Source: Ignavibacteria bacterium UBA6906
GTDB taxonomy: Bacteria; Bacteroidota; Ignavibacteria; UBA10030; UBA6906
DNA length: 58,458 nt
Direction of reading: 5' to 3'
Assembly: GCA_002451155.1 (NCBI GenBank)
Contig: DKBG01000127.1
Span: 14,924 to 73,381 of the forward strand
The translations under genes and the position numbers were made by a program. Of this stretch, positions 16,579 to 25,432 are shown piece by piece. The notes below the pieces were generated by a model. The model did no database searches, was not told where the DNA came from, and worked only from the letters and a program-made list of their open reading frames with translations. Positions within the stretch are counted from its first letter, which is position 1. Each line of letters begins with the position of its first letter.

Positions 16579-17535
16579 TTAGCCGGCGGGAAGACGGCTT
16601 TCCATTGTTTTGAAGCGGGCTTTGATGGCCGTGTACAGCGTGGGTGCGGTCGTCACACAGAAGATCATGAAGGTTGCGCCGGCGATGAGATCAACAACAT
16701 AATGGTACCGCTGGTACACGGTAGCAAGGATCAGAAGAATCCCGATGCCAAGGATGACCTTCCGAATTCGCAGCGAGTAGCGGAAGGAAAAATAGATGAG
16801 GACGAGCATCATCATCGTGTGCCCGCTTGGGAAGACGTCCCGCTGAGTTCCGGCAATCGCCACAGCATTGGGAACTCCCATTGGGATTGATTCCCCTGCG
16901 TTGACGAACCATCGCAGATAGGGTGTAAGCCAGAGACCCGGGAGATCAGCGTCGAGTGCCGAAAAATCGTGAAGGGTGAACCGGGGGCCTATGGCCGGAA
17001 TGAGAAAGTAGCCGAGATAGGAGAGAAAGAATCCGTAGACACAGGTAAACACAAAGTAATGGAAGAGATTTCTGTTTCCCCGTCTGTAGACCTCGGCTCC
17101 CACGAGGAGAAAGAGAAAATAGAAGGATGTGTAGGCTATCTGCAAGATTTCGGTCAGCACGGGGGTGGAGAATTGCGTCAGCCATTGTGTGGGATCGACA
17201 CCGAAAACCCATCGGTCGATGGCGATAAGCAGATGGTCGTAGTCATGCCCGAGGTGGATCGGGCCGATCATGTAGTAGAGCTCTTTGAAGGAGATGAAGA
17301 CCGCCGGGGGAATGTACCAGTCATGGATTGCCCTGAGGATCGTCGACCCGGTGGTGTGTCTGCTATAGGCCAACAGCAGGATCAGGATCGTCCCGCCACA
17401 GTTGATGAGAACCAGAGTGCCCCAGAGAGGAATCCGCGCCGAAAAAAGCAGATTGATGACAGTCAACAGCGAGAGGAATGCTATGAGGAGGAGATCCGCT
17501 GCGTGGAGATATCGTGTCACCCGGGTGATGTCCAT
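16579..17535 (-). CDS. PAP2-family membrane phosphatase (AUR1/PAP2_3-like)
   Basis: This 318-residue membrane protein has about six to eight helices and two of the PAP2 signature segments: FPSGHTMMML, with the first catalytic histidine, and YQRYHYVVDLIAGATF, with the R-x-H-x3-D second histidine and aspartate. The classical K-x6-RP motif is not evident, which is common in the PAP2_3 subgroup related to inositol-phosphorylceramide synthase. It probably acts on lipid phosphates or lipid-linked headgroups at the outer face of the inner membrane. It follows rsmA by 18 bp, in the same operon. Confidence 0.85.
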   Translation of the reverse strand: MDITRVTRYLHAADLLLIAFLSLLTVINLLFSARIPLWGTLVLINCGGTILILLLAYSRHTTGSTILRAIHDWYIPPAVFISFKELYYMIGPIHLGHDYDHLLIAIDRWVFGVDPTQWLTQFSTPVLTEILQIAYTSFYFLFLLVGAEVYRRGNRNLFHYFVFTCVYGFFLSYLGYFLIPAIGPRFTLHDFSALDADLPGLWLTPYLRWFVNAGESIPMGVPNAVAIAGTQRDVFPSGHTMMMLVLIYFSFRYSLRIRKVILGIGILLILATVYQRYHYVVDLIAGATFMIFCVTTAPTLYTAIKARFKTMESRLPAG

Positions 17536-17553
17536 ACGGACGGCTCTGCTTCC

Positions 17554-18429
17554 TCAGCGGGAATCTGTAAAGCGCACACAATGATTGGCCAGCCTGGCCA
17601 GGGTTGCCAGGTCAAGAGCTTCCGGCCTGTTCCGCAAATCGAGATCGTCGGGCGGCGTCCAGGTCACGTCGCCCATAAAGGCGCGAAGCGAATTGCGAAG
17701 CGTTTTTCGCCGTTGTCCAAACACAAACCGAACCATTGCTCTGAAAAATTCGAAGTTGTCGACCTGACACCGGAGAGCGCTGAGTGGAGTGAGGCGGACC
17801 ATTGTGGACATTACCTGTGGCTTCGGGAAAAACGCATTAGGGGAAACGTCAAACAAAAGGCGGACATCCGCCTGCAGTCCGCAGAGGACCGCAAGAATAC
17901 CGTATTCCCGGGTTCCCGGTCTTGCCACAAGACGCCGTGCAACCTCCCGTTGCATCATGAGGGTTGCATCCTGGAACGCCTCCCTGGCCTCAAGGAGACG
18001 AAACAGAATCGGGGAAGTGATGTTGTAGGGGATGTTTCCAACAATCCGGAGCGCTTCCCCCGGGAGACACTCCCCGGCCACGCGGTGAAGATCCAGATCA
18101 AGGACATCTTGATGGAGCAGCCGAATGTCCCCCGGGTGGAAGCGGCGCTTCAGATACTCCACTGCCCTCCCGTCAATCTCCACGGCGATCAGTTCCCGCA
18201 CTTTCCCGACAAGCCGCTCGGTTAGCACTCCCGTGCCCGGTCCAATCTCAAGGACTCTGTCTTCAGGGTAAACATCCATCGAATCGATGATTTTCCGAGC
18301 GATGTTTGGATCCTGAAGAAAGTTCTGCCCAAGCGATTTCTTCGGACGCATGGCATGCCGGTTTGGTCCTTTCCGGCCTTTTGAGCCACGCAAGGATTTC
18401 TGGCCCCCTCGATTTCTGGTCTGCGCCAT
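17554..18429 (-). CDS. rsmA: 16S rRNA (adenine1518-N6/adenine1519-N6)-dimethyltransferase
   Basis: The 291-residue KsgA/RsmA enzyme dimethylates two adenines near the 3' end of 16S rRNA. The SAM site is VLEIGPGTGVLTERL after the family start RPKKSLGQNFLQDPNIARKI. The catalytic motif IV is NIPYNITSPILF, and the C-terminal domain has KPQVMSTMVRL. The promoter at 18466-18494 rules out starts upstream of about 18459. ATG 18429 adds a basic N-terminal tail (TRNRGGQKSLRGSKGRK), whereas ATG 18351 begins right at MRPKKSLGQ and is the typical length. Either is possible. Confidence 0.94.
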   Translation of the reverse strand: MAQTRNRGGQKSLRGSKGRKGPNRHAMRPKKSLGQNFLQDPNIARKIIDSMDVYPEDRVLEIGPGTGVLTERLVGKVRELIAVEIDGRAVEYLKRRFHPGDIRLLHQDVLDLDLHRVAGECLPGEALRIVGNIPYNITSPILFRLLEAREAFQDATLMMQREVARRLVARPGTREYGILAVLCGLQADVRLLFDVSPNAFFPKPQVMSTMVRLTPLSALRCQVDNFEFFRAMVRFVFGQRRKTLRNSLRAFMGDVTWTPPDDLDLRNRPEALDLATLARLANHCVRFTDSR

Positions 18430-18465
18430 CCGGCGCTTCTCGCTCTTCAACCATAAAGAACATAA

Positions 18466-18494
18466 AATATAGACAAGCATCGGTCGATTGTCAA
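18466..18494 (-). promoter_or_regulatory. Promoter of rsmA-PAP2 operon
   Basis: On the minus strand TTGACA (18494-18489), 17 bp, TATATT (18471-18466). This is the best match in the window. Its -35 lies 4 bp from the -35 of the divergent promoter 18499-18527. Confidence 0.78.
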
Positions 18495-18498
18495 CGCG

Positions 18499-18527
18499 TT
18501 GCATTTCAGACACGAATTGGTTAGAAT
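18499..18527 (+). promoter_or_regulatory. Promoter of the glycan region's first gene
   Basis: TTGCAT (18499-18504), 17 bp, TAGAAT (18522-18527). The predicted start near 18534 gives a leader of about 21 nt to the ATG at 18555. Confidence 0.65.
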
Positions 18528-18554
18528 CATGATATTCTTCTCAAAGACGACATT

Positions 18555-19637
18555 ATGGCCGACCAACATCCCGACGCCACCACGGCGTCCCAGCAGACAC
18601 CCCCGCCGCCTCGTCCTCAGGAGCAAAAACGCACCCAGCCCCCGGGACGCGGGCAGCACCCGCAGGGCCGCGGGGCCCCGCAACGCCAAGGCCCGCAGCA
18701 GGGCCCTCCGGTGGACATCAGCGTGGTAATCCCATTGTACAACGAAGAAGACTCTCTCCGGGATCTGCATCAACAGCTCCGCGGCGTGCTTGGACGCATG
18801 AACGCCCGGTACGAGGTTCTCTATATAGACGACGGCAGCACCGACCGCTCGTTCCACATTCTACGCGATCTCAAGCGAAATGACCGACGTGTGAAGGTCA
18901 TCAGATTTCGAAGGAATTATGGGAAGTCTGCTGCCCTTTCGGTTGGATTTGAGAAGGCTCAGGGCAATATCGTTTACACGATGGATGCCGACCTGCAGGA
19001 TGACCCGGCGGAGCTTCCGGGGCTTCGTAAGCGTCTGGAGGAGGGCTTTGACCTGGTATCAGGGTGGAAGAAACGTCGCCGGGATCCAATTACAAAGACG
19101 ATTCCGTCCAGGTTTTTCAACTTTATCACCCGCCTGATGACCGGCATCCGAATCCATGACTTCAACTGTGGCTTGAAAGTGTACCGCAGGGAGGTTGTGA
19201 AAACTGTCAAGATATACGGTGAACTCCACCGATACGTTCCGGTCCTTGCGCACTGGGAGGGCTTCCGCATCGGAGAGCAGGTGGTACAGCATCGCCCGCG
19301 ACGGTATGGAAAGAGCAAATTCGGAATCGGCCGTTTCTGGAAGGGGTTTCTTGACCTTCTCACAGCACTTTTCACTACACGGTATCTTCGCAGGCCGCTT
19401 CATCTGTTTGGGTTCTGGGGGATGTGCAGCGCCCTGGCCGGTCTAGGGATTGTTGTATGGCTCTCCGTTGAGAAGATCATGGTGGGAACTGCCCTCAGTA
19501 ATCGGCCTCTCTTCCTGGGCGGGATTCTGCTTCTGATCGTCGGCATCCAATTCATTTCGATCGGACTCCTTGGGGAGATGATCAGCCGCACCCGTACATC
19601 AGACGTAGAATACTCGATCCGGGATTATCTCAAATAA
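18555..19637 (+). CDS. Family 2 glycosyltransferase, DPM/CsbB/ArnC-like, membrane anchored
   Basis: This 360-residue enzyme probably transfers a sugar to undecaprenyl phosphate on the cytoplasmic face. An unusual 55-residue N-terminal tail, rich in proline, glutamine and glycine, precedes the GT-A domain. The domain runs VDISVVIPLYNEEDSL, VLYIDDGSTDRSF, and MDADLQDDPAELP with the DxD-type site. Two C-terminal helices (about 282-303 and 315-345) are typical of the CsbB/GtrB-like class. The low-complexity tail is probably disordered. It opens the plus-strand glycan cluster, and a YfhO-type protein lies two genes downstream. Confidence 0.88.
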   Translation: MADQHPDATTASQQTPPPPRPQEQKRTQPPGRGQHPQGRGAPQRQGPQQGPPVDISVVIPLYNEEDSLRDLHQQLRGVLGRMNARYEVLYIDDGSTDRSFHILRDLKRNDRRVKVIRFRRNYGKSAALSVGFEKAQGNIVYTMDADLQDDPAELPGLRKRLEEGFDLVSGWKKRRRDPITKTIPSRFFNFITRLMTGIRIHDFNCGLKVYRREVVKTVKIYGELHRYVPVLAHWEGFRIGEQVVQHRPRRYGKSKFGIGRFWKGFLDLLTALFTTRYLRRPLHLFGFWGMCSALAGLGIVVWLSVEKIMVGTALSNRPLFLGGILLLIVGIQFISIGLLGEMISRTRTSDVEYSIRDYLK

Positions 19638-19651
19638 GCGACAGGGTGACG

Positions 19652-20779
19652 ATGCGAGACGCGAAGCCCTGGGCCAGGGTTGACATTCTTCGTACGGACT
19701 GCCGGTGGTTTCGTGGCGATCTTCCCTGTCGGCCTCACAAGGAATCCGCTGTTCACTGCATCGACGATACGGGGAATGTCTGTTCCTGGTACGACCCCCA
19801 GGCAGGCAATGTTCTCATCATCAAACTCGGCGCGATTGGCGACGTCATCAGGACAACACCGATCGTGCGCCGTCTCCGTTCCAGCCAACCACGGCCGCGG
19901 ATCTGGTGGCTGACACTCACACCCGAGATTATCAGTTCCGTCGTCGACGTCGCTCTTCCGTTCTCACCCCAGAGTCTCGCCACGCTCCACGCGGTCTCAT
20001 TTGACGCCCTCTACAACCTCGACAAGGACAGGGAAGCCTGCGCACTTGCCGCAACGCTTACTGCCCGGGTGAAGAAAGGGTTCACCCTCATCGACGGAAA
20101 GCCCGCTCCCATAGATTCCGACGCGGGACACAAATTCATGACCGGTGTGTTCGACGACCTCAGCCGGGACAACACCAGAAGCTATCCTGCAGAAGTGTTT
20201 GAGATTTGCGGCTTTCCATATCACGGCGAGCGGTACCTCCTGGACGCTCCGGGCGGAATGAACCCTCTGTTCAAAGCCGCGGGGCGCAGACCCGTTGTCG
20301 GACTCAACACGGGATGCGGGGGAAGGTGGGTCACACGCCTTTGGCCGGAGAAGTACTGGATCAGCCTGGCAAAGCGGTTGAAGAGAGCGGGATACGCCGT
20401 GCTCCTGCTCGGCGGAGAACAGGAGCATGCAAAGAATCGGCGCATCGCCAGGCAATCAGGCGCCCGGTATCCCGGTCATTTTCCGCTCAGTCAGTTCATG
20501 AACCTCGTGAACCAGTGCGATCTCGTCGTAACGGCCGTAACGATGGCACTCCATATTGCGATCGGGCTGGAAAAAAGGGTGGTCCTGTTCAATAACATTT
20601 TCAACAGGAATGAATTTGAGCTGTACGGTCTCGGGGAGGTTCTTGAGCCCGAGGGCGAGTGCTCCTGCTACTATGCACCCGTTTGCACGGACCCGCGTCA
20701 TGCACCGAGTGGTTGCATGCATGCCCTGAGCGTGGAAACGGTATTTCGCAGTATCACCCGCCTGCTTCCGAAGTCCTGA
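19652..20779 (+). CDS. Family 9 (heptosyltransferase-like) glycosyltransferase with cysteine-rich ends
   Basis: This 375-residue protein has the GT9 two-Rossmann fold. The first domain starts VLIIKLGAIGDVIRTTPIVR, and the second has VGLNTGCGGRWVTRLWPEKY then LLGGEQEHAKNRRIA and DLVVTAVTMALHIAIGLEKR. It also carries cysteines before the fold (C17, C26, C36, C44, with HK and HC between) and a C-terminal cluster, GECSCYYAPVC and GCMH. These could together bind a metal or Fe-S cluster; standard heptosyltransferases lack them. Start ATG 19652 is preferred over GTG 19646. ADP-heptose is the classic donor, but the real substrate is unknown. Confidence 0.83.
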   Translation: MRDAKPWARVDILRTDCRWFRGDLPCRPHKESAVHCIDDTGNVCSWYDPQAGNVLIIKLGAIGDVIRTTPIVRRLRSSQPRPRIWWLTLTPEIISSVVDVALPFSPQSLATLHAVSFDALYNLDKDREACALAATLTARVKKGFTLIDGKPAPIDSDAGHKFMTGVFDDLSRDNTRSYPAEVFEICGFPYHGERYLLDAPGGMNPLFKAAGRRPVVGLNTGCGGRWVTRLWPEKYWISLAKRLKRAGYAVLLLGGEQEHAKNRRIARQSGARYPGHFPLSQFMNLVNQCDLVVTAVTMALHIAIGLEKRVVLFNNIFNRNEFELYGLGEVLEPEGECSCYYAPVCTDPRHAPSGCMHALSVETVFRSITRLLPKS

Positions 20780-20791
20780 CTGCTCCCGCGT

Positions 20792-23143
20792 ATGGGCAAG
20801 TCATCCTCTAAAATTCCACCCTCTCACCGACCATCGTCACTGCGGGGCGACGCACCTGCCCACCGTCCTCTTGCGCTCAAGGACTGGCACGTACTCATCT
20901 TCCTCGGCGTTCTGCTGGCAATACTCTTCAGAACGATTCTCGCGGGCACCGCCTTCTTCTGGGAAGATTTCCTGTATCAGAACTATCCATTCAGGAATTT
21001 TGCCGCCACGTCGCTCGCCGCAGGAGATCTTCCCCTCTGGAATCCTTATACGTTTGACGGCATGCCGTTCCTGGCCGATATCCAGACCACGGTGTTCTAC
21101 CTTCCCAGCCTGCTGCTCACCCTGTTTGTCAGCGGCGGGAGGCTGAATTTCTACTGGCTCGAACTGGTCATTATTCTTCATTTCTTTCTGGCCGGAGTGT
21201 CAATGTACTACCTGGCCAGATCCTTTGCCCTGGAACGGATCCCGTCTCTCTTTGCCGGCGCGGCATACATGCTGTCCGGATTCATGGTGGCGCATGCGAT
21301 CCATCAACAAATGGTCGGCGTGGTTGCGTGGGCTCCCCTAATCCTGTTGCTCTTCCGAAAGACGCTTGCTGATCCCCGGGGTATCTGGGTTTTCCTTGGC
21401 GGACTCGTTCTCGGTCACTCTATTCTTGCCGGATTTCCGCAGCTTTCTCTCTACTTCTACACGTTTTTCGCCGCCTTTGTGGTTTTCGAGCTTGTTACAA
21501 CTTATCCGGGGAGGAAGATCATCTCCCCCCGTGCCCTCAGCGCCGCAGGAAGGGTTGCGGCAATCTTTCTGCTCTCTCTAGGCGTCGCAGCACTCCAGCT
21601 CCTGCCCACCATGGAACTGTCCCCGCTCTCGCAGCGCGCCGAGATCACCTACCAGAAAGCGACGGAGGGCTCCCTCGCATGGGAGCAAATCCTGACATTT
21701 CTCTATCCGAAGTTCTTCGGGACATCCACTTCACAGGAATACCGGTACTGGGGGCCGGGGCCGTACTGGCATTACTGGGAGACCTGTGTATATCTCGGGG
21801 CGCTTCCGTTGCTGCTCGGCATCCTTGCGTCCACTTCCTTCCGGCGGAGCAAGTATGTTGTCTTCTTTCTGGGAGCCGCGGTGTTCGCCCTCCTGTTCGC
21901 CCTCGGGGGCAACATGTTCGTTCACCGTCTGTTCTTCTCTTTCGTCCCCGGCTTTTCACTCTTCCGGAACCCGGCCCGGATAGGAATACTTGTGGCGTTC
22001 GCGTTCGCCCTGCTCTCCGCTTTCTCCCTGGACCGTATCCTGTACCGCGAGCAGACTGCCCGGTCCAGAAAGACCCAGCGAACGATCGTCCTCACGATAT
22101 CTGGTGCCGCGCTTCTCGTCTGGTTGTTCGCCACGACCGGCGCTCTAACGAGCATTTTCCCGTTTCTCCGGGATCCCAGAATTCTCGAGACGGTCAGATC
22201 AACGACAGCGGTGGAGATCCTGGTCATCATTCTGTCGGCGGGCCTTGTCACCGCGCTCGTGCTCAACAGGTGGAAGATCACGCTGGCCGGTCCTCTGCTT
22301 CTCATTGTTCTTCTGGCTGACATCACCCAGTTCGGCGGCGGTCAATTTGCTTCGCCTCTCAGTCCTGATGCATACTTCTCCAGGGCAGTGCCCCTCACCT
22401 CATTCCTTCGGCAGGAAGGAAAATCAGAGATTTTTCGCGTCAATACCCGTGCTCCCCGGGGGATGATTCTCGACCGCAACCAGGGGATGGTCGACCGCAT
22501 ATTCATGATGGAGGGATACACGCCTCTGGCGCTCCAGCGAGTGTATCCTCCGATGCGATCAGGGGACCAGATGCTCGACCTTCTCAACATCAAGTACAAG
22601 ACGGTGGTCGACGACGCCGGGTCCGCCCGGCTCGTTCCTCATCCCACGTACCTCCCGCGGGCATTTTTTGTATACGACATATGCGTTGTGCAATCCGAGG
22701 CCGAGCTCCGCGACACCCTGCAAAGCCCTACGTTCAACCACCGGACGACAGCAGTTCTCGAACAGATTCCTCTGTTCCGACCAGCGGTTCCAGCGGATCC
22801 CCCAAAATGGTCCGCTACAATCACGGGCTATTCAAACACCCTGATCACACTTGATGTCACGACCAGTGTGCCAGGGCTCCTCATGCTGAGCGAGACATAT
22901 TATCCTGGATGGCGTGCCTATGTCGACGGTGATCAAACGGATATCTACCGAACGGATTACAGCCTGCGAAGTCTGTGTGTCCCGGCAGGATCTCATCGGA
23001 TCGAGGTACGCTTCCAACCGGAATCCTTTTTTCACGGGGTTCTCATAAGCATCACCACGTGTCTTCTCTGCGCAGCAGGTATTGGTCTTTCACTCTTTCG
23101 TTCACTTCGACTCCACAACAGCGGGCAGGAGAAACTTTCCTGA
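20792..23143 (+). CDS. YfhO-family polytopic membrane protein (GT-C-like glycosyltransferase)
   Basis: This 783-residue integral membrane protein has a dozen or so helices and a C-terminal soluble part. Near the start, FFWEDFLYQNYPFRNFAA has the acidic loop usual in YfhO and GT-C enzymes. Further on, LWNPYTFDGMPFLADIQTT and the C-terminal ending LSETYYPGWRAYVDG and VPAGSHRIEVRFQP are shared with the second copy at 36113. In Gram-positives YfhO is proposed to transfer a sugar from a lipid carrier made by a CsbB-type GT2. Both neighbouring GT2 genes (18555, 23149) fit that partner role. The precise acceptor is unknown. Confidence 0.84.
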   Translation: MGKSSSKIPPSHRPSSLRGDAPAHRPLALKDWHVLIFLGVLLAILFRTILAGTAFFWEDFLYQNYPFRNFAATSLAAGDLPLWNPYTFDGMPFLADIQTTVFYLPSLLLTLFVSGGRLNFYWLELVIILHFFLAGVSMYYLARSFALERIPSLFAGAAYMLSGFMVAHAIHQQMVGVVAWAPLILLLFRKTLADPRGIWVFLGGLVLGHSILAGFPQLSLYFYTFFAAFVVFELVTTYPGRKIISPRALSAAGRVAAIFLLSLGVAALQLLPTMELSPLSQRAEITYQKATEGSLAWEQILTFLYPKFFGTSTSQEYRYWGPGPYWHYWETCVYLGALPLLLGILASTSFRRSKYVVFFLGAAVFALLFALGGNMFVHRLFFSFVPGFSLFRNPARIGILVAFAFALLSAFSLDRILYREQTARSRKTQRTIVLTISGAALLVWLFATTGALTSIFPFLRDPRILETVRSTTAVEILVIILSAGLVTALVLNRWKITLAGPLLLIVLLADITQFGGGQFASPLSPDAYFSRAVPLTSFLRQEGKSEIFRVNTRAPRGMILDRNQGMVDRIFMMEGYTPLALQRVYPPMRSGDQMLDLLNIKYKTVVDDAGSARLVPHPTYLPRAFFVYDICVVQSEAELRDTLQSPTFNHRTTAVLEQIPLFRPAVPADPPKWSATITGYSNTLITLDVTTSVPGLLMLSETYYPGWRAYVDGDQTDIYRTDYSLRSLCVPAGSHRIEVRFQPESFFHGVLISITTCLLCAAGIGLSLFRSLRLHNSGQEKLS

Positions 23144-23148
23144 ACACC

Positions 23149-24123
23149 ATGTATTCAATCGTCATCCCCATTTTCAATGAGGAGCGGATTCTCAGGGAGC
23201 TCCGGCGTCGCGTGCAGGAAGCGATTGCCTCCCTTGATGCCCCTGTCGAAATCATCCTGGTGGACGATGGGAGCACTGATGATTCGTTTCCTATCATGAA
23301 GGAGATTCACCGGCTGGACAGGCGTTTCAAGGCATTGCGTCTTTCCAGGAATTTCGGCCACCAGGTGGCACTATCCGCCGGCCTCGACGTGACCCGCGGG
23401 GACGCGGTTTTCCTTATGGATGGGGATCTTCAGGACCCGCCGGAGCTTATGGCGACGATGCTCCGCCACTGGAAGGACGGATACCAGGTCGTGTACACCG
23501 TCAAGCGGAGCAGGAAGGAAAACCCTGTCAAACGCCTCGCGTTTCGCGCATTCTATCGGGTTCTCCATGCCCTGTCGACAGTCCGGATTCCCATGGAGGC
23601 CGGCAATTTTTCACTGCTGGATCGAACGGTCGTTGACGTCCTGAAGTCAATGCCGGAACGAAACCGCTTCATCAGCGGGATGCGAGCATGGGCGGGCTTC
23701 CGTCAGATCGGGGTTGAATATGATCGTGACGCACGGTTCGCCGGCAAGGCACAAATGTCACTCAGCCGCCTTGTGGATCTGGCACTGGATGGCATCTTCT
23801 CTTTCTCAAAGGCCCCGTTGCGCATGGCGGTCTACATCGGACTCGCATCCGCTCTCGTTTCATTTCTCGGTGGCACCTATGTGCTGTACGAGAAGCTTTT
23901 TACTGACCGGGCCATCCTGGGTTGGGCCTCAACGATTATTTCCATCACGTTTCTCGGCGGCCTGATTCTCATGACACTGGGGATTGTCGGAGAGTACATC
24001 GGGCGCATCTACGACGAGGTCAAACGTCGTCCGCTCTACATTATCCAGGAAATCGTCGGGCTACCGGCCACCTCGCCCGTCCGGAAGGTGCGGAGACGAT
24101 CTTCCAGATCAGTCCCACGATGA
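23149..24123 (+). CDS. Family 2 glycosyltransferase, DPM/CsbB/GtrB-like
   Basis: This 324-residue enzyme begins at ATG 23149, MYSIVIPIFNEERILRELRR. The GT-A domain has EIILVDDGSTDDSFP, FGHQVALSAGLDVTRGDAVF and MDGDLQDPPEL, with the metal-binding acidic motif. Two C-terminal helices near 230-255 and 270-295 mark the undecaprenyl-phosphate-sugar synthase class. It begins 5 bp after the YfhO gene and its stop overlaps the next ATG at 24120. Longer in-frame starts would overlap the YfhO gene and lack family similarity. Confidence 0.88.
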   Translation: MYSIVIPIFNEERILRELRRRVQEAIASLDAPVEIILVDDGSTDDSFPIMKEIHRLDRRFKALRLSRNFGHQVALSAGLDVTRGDAVFLMDGDLQDPPELMATMLRHWKDGYQVVYTVKRSRKENPVKRLAFRAFYRVLHALSTVRIPMEAGNFSLLDRTVVDVLKSMPERNRFISGMRAWAGFRQIGVEYDRDARFAGKAQMSLSRLVDLALDGIFSFSKAPLRMAVYIGLASALVSFLGGTYVLYEKLFTDRAILGWASTIISITFLGGLILMTLGIVGEYIGRIYDEVKRRPLYIIQEIVGLPATSPVRKVRRRSSRSVPR

Positions 24124-25244
24124 AAATCATACTGCTTGGTACGGCATATCCACTTCGCGGGGGGATTGCCCATTACAACGCACTCCTTGCAGAAGCGCTG
24201 AGGAAGCGGCATCACGTCGAGACGATCACGTTCAAGCGTCAGTATCCCCGCATCTTCTTTCCGGGCAGCACACAGCAAGAAACTGGCGATCAGTTGCACG
24301 GAGAAGCTGCACCGCAGCTCGTTGATTCCGTCAATCCGCTGAACTGGGCGCATGTCGGCGCGGAGATCAGGCGCCGACAGCCGGACCTGTTGATCATGAA
24401 ATACTGGATCCCGTTTTTTGGCCCCTGTTTTGGCACGATCGCCCGCTTTGCCAGACGTGGAACACGGACGAAGGTGCTGGTCATTTGTGACAACGTTCTG
24501 CCTCATGAGCGCCGGCCGTTCGACAGGTTGTTCACCCGCTACGCATTCTCCGCCGCCGACTTCTTTGTCGTTCAATCTGCTGCCGTAGAGAGGGATCTCC
24601 GCTCATTCTGGCCGCAGGCTGTCTATCGCAATGTTCCTCATCCCCTCTATACCTTCTTCGGCGACCCGGTACCGAAAGATGCCGCCCGGCGGGCGCTTCG
24701 CATTCCCGCGGAACGCGTCATTCTCTTCTTTGGCTATGTCAGGCGCTACAAGGGTCTCCACATCCTGCTCGACGCCATGAAGGAGCTGGATCCCACCCTC
24801 GGCGTCCACTGCGTCGTTGCCGGAGAGTTCTACGACGACGAGGGTGCATACCAGGATCAGATTGACGCGCTCGGCCTGCGTGCCCGCGTGACAATCCGGG
24901 CAGGCTACCTGCCGAACGAACAGGTTGGGGCGTATGTCTCGGCCGCCGACGCCGTCGTGCTCCCCTACCTTTCCGCAACACAGAGTGGGATTGCGCAGAT
25001 CGCGTACAATTTTGACACCCCCGTTATTGCCGCCGACGTCGGGGGCCTGGCAGAGGTTGTGCGGAACGATCTCACCGGTCTTGTCGTTCCTCCCGGCAGT
25101 CCGTCACTCCTTGCCAGGGCCATCGAACGGTTTTACCGAGAGGGTCTCGCGACACGCTTCATCCCCGCCATACACGAGGAGAAGAAACGATACACATGGG
25201 ATTCGCTCACGGCGGCAATAGAAGACCTGGCAGGGGGAACATGA
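24120..25244 (+). CDS. Family 4 glycosyltransferase
   Basis: This 374-residue protein has a GT-B fold. The N-terminal domain begins MKIILLGTAYPLRGGIAHYN with the glycine-rich loop. The C-terminal donor domain has VILFFGYVRRYKGLHILLDA and YVSAADAVVLPYLSATQSGI. TPVIAADVGGLAEVVRNDLTG closes it, with the E-x7-E type signature. It is likely a retaining glycosyltransferase of the glycan assembly line. ATG 24120 overlaps the previous stop, and its stop overlaps the small gene at 25241. Confidence 0.87.
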   Translation: MKIILLGTAYPLRGGIAHYNALLAEALRKRHHVETITFKRQYPRIFFPGSTQQETGDQLHGEAAPQLVDSVNPLNWAHVGAEIRRRQPDLLIMKYWIPFFGPCFGTIARFARRGTRTKVLVICDNVLPHERRPFDRLFTRYAFSAADFFVVQSAAVERDLRSFWPQAVYRNVPHPLYTFFGDPVPKDAARRALRIPAERVILFFGYVRRYKGLHILLDAMKELDPTLGVHCVVAGEFYDDEGAYQDQIDALGLRARVTIRAGYLPNEQVGAYVSAADAVVLPYLSATQSGIAQIAYNFDTPVIAADVGGLAEVVRNDLTGLVVPPGSPSLLARAIERFYREGLATRFIPAIHEEKKRYTWDSLTAAIEDLAGGT

Positions 25245-25432
25245 ATCTCTCACACGCCGATGCACGCGTACGAATCCAGACTTCCCGCCTGAAGAACGAT
25301 CTGACAGTGGTCCTCCGGGATCTGGCTCTTCCGGATGTCCGCCAGCGCCCGCGTGCGGACATGACGAACCCGGAGTGGAGCACGCTCATGCCCGCACTCT
25401 CTTGTTCTCACATCAGGAAGGTGCATCCGTGA
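25241..25432 (+). CDS. Small protein of unknown function (63 aa), coupled on both sides
   Basis: The ATG at 25241 overlaps the glycosyltransferase stop as ATGA, and the stop at 25430-25432 overlaps the methyltransferase start as GTGA. This double coupling is the main evidence that it is translated. The product is basic and arginine-rich (VRIQTSRLKNDLTVVLRDLA), without a membrane segment or known motif. It could also be only a spacer that keeps ribosomes moving between two genes, or a decayed gene. Confidence 0.5.
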   Translation: MNLSHADARVRIQTSRLKNDLTVVLRDLALPDVRQRPRADMTNPEWSTLMPALSCSHIRKVHP

